64,000 bases of DNA. Source: Bacteroidota bacterium (GTDB lineage: Bacteria; Bacteroidota; JABWAT01). Location: contig JAKLJL010000013.1 in assembly GCA_023151185.1 (NCBI GenBank), positions 19,303-83,302 of the forward strand. Direction: 5' to 3'. Shown here piece after piece: positions 25,850 to 33,727 of this stretch. The notes beneath the pieces were generated by a model. It searched no databases, was not told the DNA's origin, and was given only the letters and a program-made list of their open reading frames with translations. Position numbers and translations under genes: made by a program. The first letter of the stretch is position 1; the number at the start of each line of letters is the position of its first letter.

Positions 25850-26162
25850 CCGGCGTAAAGAAGCAGGATACTTCACCGGTATGGCAGGCTGATCCGCCGG
25901 TTTGGTCCACCCGGGCCAGCAGGGTATCCGAGTCACAATCCATCCAGAGACTTTTCACTTTCTGAATATGCCCCGAGGTTTCTCCTTTGTGCCAGAGTTC
26001 CTGTCGTGACCGGGAATAGTACCACATTTCTCTGGTTTCGAGGGTTTTCTGCCAGGATTCCTCATTCATATACCCCACCATGAGCACCTGGCCGGTCCGG
26101 TCATCCTGAACCACAACCGGCAGGTGACCGTCGGAGTTTAATTTCAGATCAGACCAGTTCAT
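25830..26162 (-). CDS. hisI: phosphoribosyl-AMP cyclohydrolase
   Basis: HisI opens the adenine ring of phosphoribosyl-AMP in the third step of histidine synthesis. The start is placed at ATG 26162 ([20 protein letters not shown]), overlapping hisF by 14 bp; an upstream start would run further into hisF. The 110 residues include [36 protein letters not shown] and the metal/zinc region [10 protein letters not shown] ... [14 protein letters not shown]. The HisE phosphohydrolase domain that is often fused behind is absent, so hisE must be encoded elsewhere. Confidence 0.93.
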   Translation of the reverse strand: MNWSDLKLNSDGHLPVVVQDDRTGQVLMVGYMNEESWQKTLETREMWYYSRSRQELWHKGETSGHIQKVKSLWMDCDSDTLLARVDQTGGSACHTGEVSCFFTPVTLPGH

Positions 26163-26925
26163 GCGTGACCTTCCGGATGGGAATTCCCCGGGATGCCAGG
26201 TAAGATTTTGCACCGGCAATGGTCAGTTCCCGGTAATGGAAAATCGAAGCCGCCAGAACCGCATCGGCTAAACCGAGGGTAAAGGCATCATATAAATGCT
26301 CCAGCGTTCCGGCCCCGCCACTGGCGATTACCGGCACTTTCACCCGGGACGAGATTTCCCGCAGAAGCGCCGTATCAAATCCGGCTTTGCTGCCGTCACG
26401 GTCCATCGAGGTCACCAGCAGTTCACCGGCTCCTTTTTCAACACCGGCGACGGCCCATTCTACTGCATCCAGCCCGGCCGGCTTTCTGCCGCCATGGGTA
26501 AACACTTCCCAGGACCCGCCTGCCGTCTGTTTGGCATCAATCGCCAGAACAATACACTGCGAGCCGAATTTTTCTGCTCCTTCCGAAATCAGATCCGGAT
26601 TCTGAATGGCACTGGAATTGACCGAGATTTTATCGGCACCCCGGTCGAGCATGGCTTTCATATCGGCCACCGACCGGATTCCTCCGCCAACCGTGAAGGG
26701 AATAAACACCGATTCTGCCGTTTTTTCAATAACATCGTAAATGGATCTGCGGTTATCTGACGTGGCGGTGATATCCAGAAAAACCAGTTCATCGGCACCG
26801 GACTGATTGTAAAACCGGGCCTGCTCAACCGGATCTCCGGCATCCTGCAGATTGACAAAACTGACGCCTTTGACCACCCGGCCGTCATGGACATCCAGAC
26901 AGGGAATAATCCGCCGGGTCAGCAT
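26149..26925 (-). CDS. hisF: imidazole glycerol phosphate synthase, cyclase subunit
   Basis: HisF is the (beta/alpha)8 cyclase that, with HisH, converts PRFAR to imidazole glycerol phosphate and AICAR. It has 258 residues, with [19 protein letters not shown] (catalytic Asp in CLDV), [33 protein letters not shown], the second catalytic Asp region [17 protein letters not shown], and [11 protein letters not shown]. It overlaps hisA by 7 bp and hisI by 14 bp. Confidence 0.96.
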   Translation of the reverse strand: MLTRRIIPCLDVHDGRVVKGVSFVNLQDAGDPVEQARFYNQSGADELVFLDITATSDNRRSIYDVIEKTAESVFIPFTVGGGIRSVADMKAMLDRGADKISVNSSAIQNPDLISEGAEKFGSQCIVLAIDAKQTAGGSWEVFTHGGRKPAGLDAVEWAVAGVEKGAGELLVTSMDRDGSKAGFDTALLREISSRVKVPVIASGGAGTLEHLYDAFTLGLADAVLAASIFHYRELTIAGAKSYLASRGIPIRKVTHELV

Positions 26926-27722
26926 ACGGCTCCGGGCTTTTTCCGGAAATCATGTTCGGTGAACACTTTGATTTCCTTTTCCACTTCCAGGCCTTTTTCA
27001 CATTCCCGCCAGAGAACCTGACAGGGGAACCGGTTTTCGTACAGCGCCTTCCCGACGATGACCGAATCTACCCCAAACGGTTCCAGTTCCTTAAGGGCAA
27101 TCAGGTCACGGAACCCGGAAACACCGCCGGATGCCGTAATTTTAATTCCGGATTGCACCGCAAGGTTTTTGGTTGCATCCAGATTGGGGCCCTGAAGCAT
27201 CCCATCTTTGGAAATATCGGTGAAAATAATCCGTTGAAGTCCGTACTCTTTCATCTGCAGGGCCAGATCGACCGCATCAAGCGGAGACGTTTCCGTCCAG
27301 CCCTTAATCGCCACTTTCCCGTTCGAGGCATCGATTCCGACGATAATCGCCCGGGGTCCGAATTCATCAATCGCCTGGCGGACGAGGTCAGGATTCTTGA
27401 CTGCAGCCGTTCCGATAATCACCCGGCAAACCCCGATTTCCAGATACGACCGGATGTCGTCCAGCGTCCGGATTCCCCCGCCGATCTGAACGGGAATATC
27501 CACACTGTTCACAATTTTTTTGATAACCTCAAGATTGGCCCGGTTCCCTGAAAGAGCGCCGTCCAGATCAACCAGGTGAAGAATTTTCGCATTTTCAATC
27601 CGCCAGAGCTGGGCAGTTTTAACCGGATCAGGAAAATAGACGGTTTCATCTTCGAACCGGCCCTGCTGCAGCCGCACACACTGTCCGCCTTTGATATCAA
27701 TTGCAGGAATGACCAGCATCAT
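26919..27722 (-). CDS. hisA: phosphoribosylformimino-5-aminoimidazole carboxamide ribotide isomerase
   Basis: HisA performs the Amadori rearrangement of ProFAR to PRFAR. It is a (beta/alpha)8 barrel with the catalytic pair in [18 protein letters not shown] and [14 protein letters not shown], plus [12 protein letters not shown] and ITASGGVSG. Start codons at 27722 and 27719 and a GTG at 27725 are stacked. ATG 27722 overlaps the hisH stop as TGATG and is chosen for coupling. The C-terminal 20 residues or so extend beyond the typical 245 and are charged. Confidence 0.95.
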   Translation of the reverse strand: MMLVIPAIDIKGGQCVRLQQGRFEDETVYFPDPVKTAQLWRIENAKILHLVDLDGALSGNRANLEVIKKIVNSVDIPVQIGGGIRTLDDIRSYLEIGVCRVIIGTAAVKNPDLVRQAIDEFGPRAIIVGIDASNGKVAIKGWTETSPLDAVDLALQMKEYGLQRIIFTDISKDGMLQGPNLDATKNLAVQSGIKITASGGVSGFRDLIALKELEPFGVDSVIVGKALYENRFPCQVLWRECEKGLEVEKEIKVFTEHDFRKKPGAVC

Positions 27723-28321
27723 CACAACTCTCCGAAATTTTTTAACAGCGTCAGACCGGTGGTCTGGCTTTTTTCGGGATGAAACTGCATCCCGACTACA
27801 TTTCCGTTCCGCATGACCGAGGAAAACCGGCCGAAGTAATCTGTTTCAGCCAGAGTCTGCTTCCCTGACGGTGCATAGTAACTGTGTACAAAGTAAACGT
27901 AATCGCCTTCCTGAACATTCCGGAACAGCGGATCGGCTGTGACCGGCAGCAACTGGTTCCAGCCCATGTGGGGAATTTTCGGAAGGTCTTTAAAGGCCGT
28001 GATCCGGGTATCCAGCAATCCTAGGCCCGGGTAGTACCCAAATTCTTCACTGCCGGCGGCGAGAAGCTGCATCCCAAGGCAGATACCCAGCAACGGGCGG
28101 TTTCTGGCGGCATGGTCTCTGAGCAGATTGGTAACCCCCAGCGATTCGAGTTTCTTCATCGCCGGCTGAAAAGCCCCGACTCCCGGCAGTAAAATCCGGT
28201 CTGACCGGCTGATCACCTGCGGATCTCCCGAAAATGTGACCGAGAAACCAACGGTTTCGAGGGCCTTGATGGCACTGCGGATGTTGCCGATTCCGTAATC
28301 AATAACGGTTATGGATTTCAT
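27722..28321 (-). CDS. hisH: imidazole glycerol phosphate synthase, glutamine amidotransferase subunit
   Basis: HisH supplies ammonia to HisF. The 199 residues form a class I glutamine amidotransferase: ITVIDYGIGNIRSAIKALE at the start, LLPGVGAFQPAM, the nucleophile elbow LLGICLGMQLL, and the His-Glu of the triad in VVGMQFHPEKSQTTGL. It is the first gene of hisH-hisA-hisF-hisI, which is tightly coupled. The divergent TPR gene begins 168 bp away, so the promoter should lie in 28322-28489. Confidence 0.95.
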   Translation of the reverse strand: MKSITVIDYGIGNIRSAIKALETVGFSVTFSGDPQVISRSDRILLPGVGAFQPAMKKLESLGVTNLLRDHAARNRPLLGICLGMQLLAAGSEEFGYYPGLGLLDTRITAFKDLPKIPHMGWNQLLPVTADPLFRNVQEGDYVYFVHSYYAPSGKQTLAETDYFGRFSSVMRNGNVVGMQFHPEKSQTTGLTLLKNFGEL

Positions 28322-28489
28322 TTTCTTCCGATAAAAGCGGTTACAAAGGTAACGGTCCCCTCAGACAATCTCAAACCGGGTGTGGCTGCGGGTAGTAACC
28401 GGGTTGCCCGTTGACTTAAAAGGTCCTGGCGGAAACCTGACCGGGCTGCATCCGTAGACTCTGGTTTACTTTTACCGAAAGGGTGCGCA

Positions 28490-29356
28490 ATGGTCCGTTT
28501 TCTGCTGGTTTTGCTGATTTTACTTCCGGTTCAGGCATCGTTTGCCGCCGGTCCGTCTCTCGAAAAGGGAATCAAACTGATCGAAAGCAAAGATTTTAAA
28601 GGGGCAATTTTATTTTTCGGACAGCGGGTGAAGGAAAATCCGGACGATCCCGACGCCTCTTATTACCTCGGCCGGGCGTATCTGGGAACCGGCGATTATG
28701 AAACGGCTATCGACTACCTGGAGCAGGCCGTTGACCTGAAGGAATCGGTTGCCGATTATCATTTCTGGCTGGGACAGGCTTTGGGTGCCAAGGCCCAGCA
28801 GGTCAATCCGGTCCGGCAGGCGTTGCTGGCAGGTGATATCCGGGATGAGTTTGAGGAAGCCGTGAAACTGAATCCGAATCATATTCCGGCCCTGAACGGA
28901 CTCGTCATGTTTCACCTGATGGCCCCCGGGGTCATGGGCGGCGACAAGGACAAGGCCCTTCAGTATGCCGGCACCATTAAAAAGCTGGATGAGAGGAAGG
29001 GCACCTTACTTCTGTGCCAGGTGTATGCCAAACTGGGCCGGATCCGGGAAGCTGATGCAGAATATAAAAAGGCAGAAGCCGCCTTCCAGGACGGCACGGA
29101 CAATCCGGGATTTTTTAATGTGTACGGGTACTATCTGCTCGAACAGAAACGCCCGGCAGAGGCGGTCATTCAGTTTGAACGGCAAGCCCGGCTGGCACCG
29201 AAAGACGCCAATTCCTGGGACAGTCTGGGGGATGGCTATCTGGCACTGGGTAAAAAGAAGGATGCACTCGAGGCTTTTGAAAAGGCCCTTCAGATCAATC
29301 CCGGATTTAAAGCTTCGAAGGAAAAAGCCGAAAAACTGCGGAAGGAAGTCAAGTAA
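28490..29356 (+). CDS. exported TPR-repeat protein
   Basis: This 288-residue protein has a signal peptide (LLVLLILLPVQASFA) followed by TPR units. Clear ones are DASYYLGRAYLGTGDYETAIDYLEQAV, the segment with GFFNVYGYYLLEQKRPAEAVIQFERQARL, and a final NSWDSLGDGYLALGKKKDALEAFEKALQINP. It probably acts as a periplasmic or surface scaffold, but the partner is unknown. It stands alone and divergent from the his operon. Confidence 0.75.
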   Translation: MVRFLLVLLILLPVQASFAAGPSLEKGIKLIESKDFKGAILFFGQRVKENPDDPDASYYLGRAYLGTGDYETAIDYLEQAVDLKESVADYHFWLGQALGAKAQQVNPVRQALLAGDIRDEFEEAVKLNPNHIPALNGLVMFHLMAPGVMGGDKDKALQYAGTIKKLDERKGTLLLCQVYAKLGRIREADAEYKKAEAAFQDGTDNPGFFNVYGYYLLEQKRPAEAVIQFERQARLAPKDANSWDSLGDGYLALGKKKDALEAFEKALQINPGFKASKEKAEKLRKEVK

Positions 29357-29521
29357 GGAAGCCGGATAGTACCCGGTGGCGGGCTGCAGAGGCCGGCCCC
29401 GGTTTTGAAGAAGGGGTGACTTTGGTGCAGTTCTGTAACTGGAGACCCCCTGTCCGGGCAAGCAGATGAAAGGATCCGGAAAGGTGGACTTCACCCGTCG
29501 GCTCAATTGGGGGTAAGACCG

Positions 29522-29923
29522 TCAGCGATCAGGTTGATTCTTTCCCGGGTGGGTGAACAAAACATACCCAAATCCGGCAGCAAACAGCACATAAAGAAAG
29601 GCGAGGCCCGCCAGGACAACTGAAGGGAGATTTCCGCTGACGAGAGATTTCAGGAGTGCAAGGCTGCCAATCAAAAAATGAGCAAAATTCCCAAGGCTTA
29701 GCGGTCTTGAGTAAATCCCCCCGATCAGGCTGCTTTTAGCCGTCCAGTTTGTCAGTGCGAGGCCAAAATAAACCGCACCGGTCAGTTGAAGCATCAGGAT
29801 GAGCAGTCTGGTGGATGTCTGCCCCAGGGCCGCCAGAATTTCTTCGGGAATAAAACTGAAGGCGATCCCGAGACACCCCATAAAAACGGCACTGCCCGTC
29901 ATCAGTAATTTGGTATTCATCAT
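29522..29923 (-). CDS. small four-helix membrane protein, unknown function
   Basis: This is a 133-residue protein with four hydrophobic segments (near residues 5-28, 40-60, 78-98 and 102-124) and a polar C-terminus. It starts at ATG 29923 or 29920 behind an AAGGA. The pattern resembles small DUF-type membrane proteins of Bacteroidota, but I cannot name the family. It is the last native-looking gene before the acquired region starting near 30.1 kb. Confidence 0.55.
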   Translation of the reverse strand: MMNTKLLMTGSAVFMGCLGIAFSFIPEEILAALGQTSTRLLILMLQLTGAVYFGLALTNWTAKSSLIGGIYSRPLSLGNFAHFLIGSLALLKSLVSGNLPSVVLAGLAFLYVLFAAGFGYVLFTHPGKNQPDR

Positions 29924-30139
29924 TTTAATTTTCCTTCTCCGGTTTTTCTGTACCCGGTCTGATCCGCCTGCAGGGCAGGGACGTCTTTCTTAAACTGAGT
30001 CGCCTTTGTGTTCGTTGAACTAAAAGCCCTGCTTCACCCGGTAAGTTTGTCTTTTTGCCGGGTCGGGATATTGAGATACTTTATGGAAAACTCTCAAAAC
30101 CCACTGAAACCGCTATATTTTATACCCGTTGTTAGGGCA

Positions 30140-30766
30140 TTATTTTTTAAATCTGATCCTTTTAAGTCTCACATTCTCAACATAATTCTTATCTGCCAAA
30201 TTAAGTGTATCCTGTGTTTTTATCTCCTGAAAGCAGTTATTGTTAATTTCAAAGGTCCAGATTGTTGGATAATCCATTTTGTTGTTTTTTGTAAATCCAA
30301 GAATATAAACGAAATCAGTTTTAACCCAATAAGCTTCTTCTGGTCTGCAATCAGTTCCGCCAAGTAATAGCCTGATCCTTCTTTTTCCTTTTATATCAAT
30401 CAAGGCAGTTTCAGTATCCACTTCGCTGCCATTTGAAGTTAATTGTCCAAGGGAGTCCTTCTCAAGCATTAGTGAATACCTGTCTAAATCAATGAAATAA
30501 GAAGAATCAGGTGAAAAGACAAAAAAATCAGTAAATAGATTACTTGTGTCGGATAAATACTCATATTCAAATGAAATTGCGTTTCTCCCGGTCTTTGGTA
30601 GTGAATCACGAAACGATTCCAATTTTAAGTCATAATAATTTAACCATCTCTCAAGTCTGTTTTTATTTGACTGATTCTCCTGCCTGTCAGAAAATTCAGT
30701 TTTAATATCCCGATTCCCACATGATATCAGGAGAGTAATCAAGCTAACTGTCAGTATGAATCTCAT
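30140..30766 (-). CDS. hypothetical lipoprotein (single-gene cassette 1)
   Basis: This 208-residue protein has a lipoprotein signal (LTVSLITLLISC, Cys16), then a polar Lys/Asn/Glu-rich domain with several Tyr-rich strands (FEYEYLSDTSNLF, DFFVFSPDSSYFIDLDRYSLML). No family is recognised. Its stop codon directly abuts the GTTAGGGC unit end at 30131-30138 and its start is 20 bp from the other end, so it fills the cassette completely. Composition is unlike the native flank. Confidence 0.55.
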   Translation of the reverse strand: MRFILTVSLITLLISCGNRDIKTEFSDRQENQSNKNRLERWLNYYDLKLESFRDSLPKTGRNAISFEYEYLSDTSNLFTDFFVFSPDSSYFIDLDRYSLMLEKDSLGQLTSNGSEVDTETALIDIKGKRRIRLLLGGTDCRPEEAYWVKTDFVYILGFTKNNKMDYPTIWTFEINNNCFQEIKTQDTLNLADKNYVENVRLKRIRFKK

Positions 30767-30786
30767 GTAACGTATTTTTTAAAATG

Positions 30787-30923
30787 AACCATAACGTTTT
30801 GCGGCTTGGCGTAGTGGCGGATTTTTAGCACAAAAGTTCAATCGGAGAACTGCACTTGAACCTACCATAAAACTGTCATACGAAGCACTGCACCCGCCAT
30901 TACGCCAAACCGCTGTTGGTGGC
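30787..30923. repeat. attC-like palindrome A, between cassettes 1 and 2
   Basis: The outer boxes are AACCATAAC (30787-30795) and GTTGGTGGC (30915-30923). Inside, GCGGCTTGGCGTAGTGGCGG (30801-30820) pairs with 30894-30913, matching at 18 of 20 positions. The roughly 73-base centre contains a segment, ACTGTCATACGAAGCACTG, that is shared with palindrome B. Size and layout fit an attC recombination site. Confidence 0.6.
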
Positions 30924-30973
30924 TGGTGTTCTTGTTGTCCGCAATTTATTTTAGTTATCAATTTCTGTTTTTG

Positions 30974-31981
30974 TTAGTCAAATAAATTTCCTTGCTGAAA
31001 AGTTGTCGAGCTTTTAACTGTCGGCTGTTTGTTCAATATTTTCGAAACTGTTTCGTAAATATTTTCCTGTGTTATTATTGTGATGTCCCTTTGTTCTTTG
31101 ATTAAATCTCTGTTTAAGTCAAACATTGGGTTGTTTTCGTCAATATGTTCGTCATACATTACTGCCCTCGGAATACCATAATCTTTTGCGAAACCCATAG
31201 CTAAACGAGCACCACTGTCAAGTTTTTGTCCAAACATTTTCCATCGTTCAGCCGAATTTTGAGCATAGCTTGCAGCCAAAACAATTGTGTCGCAGAACAA
31301 CGCTTGTAATCGGTCTCTTTCTTTGTAACGACTACTTAGTTCCATTTGGCTTTTAAAATCAGTTCCATATTCTGTAACAAGCAAACCGCCTTCTTCTACA
31401 ATTTGGAACGCTAAACCTTTATTTCTTACTGGCATTATACTACTGAGTGGACTTGGCAAAACTGCAACGGTTTTACCATTAGAATCTAATGCTTGTTGAT
31501 GTGATATGCTGTCGCAACCAAAAGCGAGACCACTCACTATGGTAGCACCTTTCTTTACAAATTCAGCAACTATTTTTCTTTCTCTTTCTTCTATATCGCC
31601 TTCTGGGTTTAAAAGTCCAATTACAGTGATGTTTATATTGTCAATGCTCAATAAGTCGATGTTGCCTTTGTAATAAAGAAAAATAGGTCTTTCACTTTCT
31701 TTCACATTGCCACGATGTTTAGGGAAATCTTTATCTCCTAATGCTACAATCCCATCACAAAGTTCATTGTCAAACTTTTCTAAAAGCTTATTTTCAAAAT
31801 TATTTTTAAGACGTTCAAATTCATCTTCGTTTGTTTGCTCTCCTTTGATTGTTTTGTTAAGCAATGAAACAATTGTTTCCACACTTTCGTTGCCCTTCAG
31901 ATTTTTCACAATCCAAGCATTACCAATTCCTTTGTAAGATTTGGTTGTTAAAATATTTAATGCGTTATCGGTATACTTCAT
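30974..31981 (-). CDS. DprA/SMF-like (SLOG-superfamily) protein
   Basis: This is a 335-residue protein from ATG 31981, chosen because it lies 10 bp after the phosphoribosyltransferase stop; a longer frame would overlap that gene. Residues about 100-275 form a DprA-type Rossmann domain. It has INITVIGLLNPEGD, the nucleotide-loop-like SGLAFGCDSISHQQAL (150-165), VLPSPLSSIMPVRNKGLAFQI and a LVTEYGTDF segment. The DprA RNR motif is only partly kept as RYKERDRL (218-225), and the SGSLxTA segment is replaced. A DNA-loading role as in natural transformation is therefore doubtful; nucleotide binding or processing, as in other SLOG proteins, is possible. Residues 1-90 are unassigned and helical. Confidence 0.75.
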   Translation of the reverse strand: MKYTDNALNILTTKSYKGIGNAWIVKNLKGNESVETIVSLLNKTIKGEQTNEDEFERLKNNFENKLLEKFDNELCDGIVALGDKDFPKHRGNVKESERPIFLYYKGNIDLLSIDNINITVIGLLNPEGDIEERERKIVAEFVKKGATIVSGLAFGCDSISHQQALDSNGKTVAVLPSPLSSIMPVRNKGLAFQIVEEGGLLVTEYGTDFKSQMELSSRYKERDRLQALFCDTIVLAASYAQNSAERWKMFGQKLDSGARLAMGFAKDYGIPRAVMYDEHIDENNPMFDLNRDLIKEQRDITIITQENIYETVSKILNKQPTVKSSTTFQQGNLFD

Positions 31982-31991
31982 TGTCGCTAAA

Positions 31992-32747
31992 TTATTGATT
32001 TCGTGATACAGTTTTTCCAACGGAGTAAAAAGTAACAGAATTGGCTCCCTTGTCCAATAGTGCTTGAATTGCATCTTCATCAATGTTTACGCTTTTCGTG
32101 TATAAATCATCAATGAGTAAAATGTTTTTGCCATTTACCTGTCCTGAAATTGTGCAGGTGTCTTTTGTGATTCCTGGGTATGGCAAATTTCCGTCACCAC
32201 CTTCGCCATTTCTGTCTAAATGCGTTGTTCTTGTATTTGTGTGTCGCACAATGTAATTAGTTCCGTTTTCAAAATTTGGCAATTGGTCAACCACATTACT
32301 AATTACCATTCTAAAAAGTAATTGGTTGGCTCTATAATGACCTTCCGCTTTTGAACGTGGAACAACACAAACGGTAAAATTGTTCTTTCTTGTCTGTCTG
32401 AGGATTTCTGGTAAATCTTGCCTTAATATTGCTGAAAGCTGTTGCTGGACTTTAGGTAGTCTTTCAGGAAATGGGTCAACATCATTCTTAAAAGTCCAAA
32501 TCAAATTTTCAATACTATTGGGGATTTGCCAAGAACTACCACTATTATAATCAGCGTGAAAAAATGCATTTGTATTCTGTTTGAGAAATGTCCCAATTAA
32601 TCTGATTTCATCAGAGTCATTTACGAAAAATCCTGTGTTGGCAACTCTTCCTTTTCGTTTGTCACCAATAAGTCTTCGAAAGTTAGCTTCTCTTTCATTC
32701 GGTATTTTATACCATTGTTCTTCTGATAAGATTGTGAAATTTTCCAT
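31992..32747 (-). CDS. phosphoribosyltransferase-fold protein (ComF-like)
   Basis: This is a 251-residue protein. The C-terminal half carries the type I phosphoribosyltransferase PRPP-binding motif KNILLIDDLYTKSVNIDEDA (residues about 209-228) followed by LLDKGANSVTFYSVGKT, as in ComF and other amidophosphoribosyltransferase-like proteins. Upstream, FTVCVVPRSKAEGHYRANQLL resembles the ComF VPxpxxRxxxRGfNqa region. The N-terminal 100 residues are specific to this protein (WYKIPNEREANFRRLI ... WQIPNSIENLIWTFKND). The zinc finger usual in ComF is missing. It lies between the HAD and DprA-like genes with gaps of 3 and 10 bp. Confidence 0.75.
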   Translation of the reverse strand: MENFTILSEEQWYKIPNEREANFRRLIGDKRKGRVANTGFFVNDSDEIRLIGTFLKQNTNAFFHADYNSGSSWQIPNSIENLIWTFKNDVDPFPERLPKVQQQLSAILRQDLPEILRQTRKNNFTVCVVPRSKAEGHYRANQLLFRMVISNVVDQLPNFENGTNYIVRHTNTRTTHLDRNGEGGDGNLPYPGITKDTCTISGQVNGKNILLIDDLYTKSVNIDEDAIQALLDKGANSVTFYSVGKTVSRNQ

Positions 32748-32750
32748 TTC

Positions 32751-33347
32751 TTATAGATTTGTTGGGTTGATAATTGTTATCCCTGCTTTATGTGCATCCG
32801 CAATTTCGCTTTCTTCATTTTCAAAAGCGATAATCAAATTGGGCGGAACGCCCAATTTTAAAATAGCATTTTGAAATTTGTTTATTTTTTGTCCATTGTC
32901 GCCAAACTCTCTGTAGAAAATATTGCTGAATTTGTCGTCAAGTCCGAAATGTATTAATGTTTTCATTGCTCTGTCTTTTCGGCAATTTGTTACTAAAACA
33001 GTTTTGTTTGTTTTTGAATACTTAAAAAGTATTTCTGCGGTTTCTACATTTAGTTTTGTTTCGTTTAGAAAGTCGTTGTAGTATTCTTCCTTTTCTTGGA
33101 TTATTCTCTCGTATTCTTTCTCCGTCAAGTTTGGAACAGCAGTTTTAAGACTACTACGGTTAAAGCGTTTGTCAGAATTGTATGTTAGGTCGTGGTTTGA
33201 TTTTGTTACGGAAAGTATTGCCTTCTTGTATGAAAGAAAGTTTGCAAGGTTTGTATCTACCAATGTTCCGTCCATATCGAAGAATAAAACTGTGTCTGCC
33301 GTGATTTTACTGTCAAGGTCTTGAATTAATTTGTCTTTTTGCTCCAT
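32751..33347 (-). CDS. HAD-superfamily hydrolase
   Basis: This 198-residue haloacid-dehalogenase-fold phosphatase begins the three-gene cassette operon. Motif I is VLFFDMDGTLVDTN (nucleophile Asp and acid/base Asp near residues 24 and 26), motif II is VLVTNCRKD, and motif III is a Lys in the following helix. Motif IV reads IIAFENEESEIADAHKAG, with Glu in place of the usual Asp pair but still acidic. The cap helices (about 40-95) resemble phosphoglycolate-phosphatase-like or 5'-nucleotidase enzymes. The substrate is unknown; a phosphorylated nucleotide is plausible given its neighbours. Confidence 0.8.
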   Translation of the reverse strand: MEQKDKLIQDLDSKITADTVLFFDMDGTLVDTNLANFLSYKKAILSVTKSNHDLTYNSDKRFNRSSLKTAVPNLTEKEYERIIQEKEEYYNDFLNETKLNVETAEILFKYSKTNKTVLVTNCRKDRAMKTLIHFGLDDKFSNIFYREFGDNGQKINKFQNAILKLGVPPNLIIAFENEESEIADAHKAGITIINPTNL

Positions 33348-33389
33348 TCTTCTGTTCCGTTTTTCGTTTATGTGGTCGTCTTTACACTT

Positions 33390-33525
33390 GCCACCAACGT
33401 TTTGCGGCTTGGCGAAGGTGGCGATTTTACCACTGAAATTTCATACGAAGCACACACTTCAAATTTACGAAAAACTGTCATACGGAGCACTGAACCGCCA
33501 CTTTTGCCAAACCGCTGTTATCAGC
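33390..33525. repeat. attC-like palindrome B, between cassettes 2 and 3
   Basis: The outer boxes are GCCACCAAC (33390-33398) and GTTATCAGC (33517-33525). The inner arms, 33404-33423 (GCGGCTTGGCGAAGGTGGCG) and 33495-33515, pair at 17 of 20 positions. The centre is related in sequence to palindrome A (TCATACGAAGCA and CTGTCATACGGAGCACTG). The arms of A and B are nearly the same, while the outer boxes differ in agreement with their own cassettes. Confidence 0.6.
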
Positions 33526-33621
33526 TGCCCTTCTGTCTGTCCGAAGTGTTGTCGTTGTTGAATATACACTAAATTGTCCACGTTGTTTGCGGTCTGGTCT
33601 GCGGTGCACGGGTGCGGTTGC

Positions 33622-33686
33622 TTGCACTCTCTTTTGCTTTTGCTGCGTTTGCCTGTGTGTGGTTGCAAAAGCAAATGTGAGTGCAA
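33622..33686. repeat. 22-bp imperfect inverted repeat downstream of the metal operon
   Basis: The segment from 33622 to 33643 is repeated inverted at 33665-33686 with 20 of 22 matches and a 21-base loop; core words are TTGCACTC and TTTTGC. It lies 42 bp beyond the stop codon of the P-type ATPase gene. It could form the 3' hairpin of the operon transcript; there is no clear T-tract, so the terminator role is uncertain. Confidence 0.45.
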
Positions 33687-33727
33687 ATGAGTGGGTTTTG
33701 TATGCACTGTCATTACGATTGCAGGTT

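Noticed and set aside
30779..30961. Short open frame on the minus strand across palindrome A
   Set aside because: It consists of the palindrome itself, and a similar frame arises across palindrome B. It has no start signal and no protein-like pattern.
30974..32747. Competence genes dprA and comF
   Set aside because: The key RNR region of DprA and the zinc finger of ComF are missing or changed, and the genes lie in a mobile unit with a phosphatase gene, so I do not use those gene symbols.
30787..33525. Canonical integron attC sites
   Set aside because: The outer boxes do not match RYYYAAC/GTTRRRY and no integron integrase gene is present, so I call them attC-like only.
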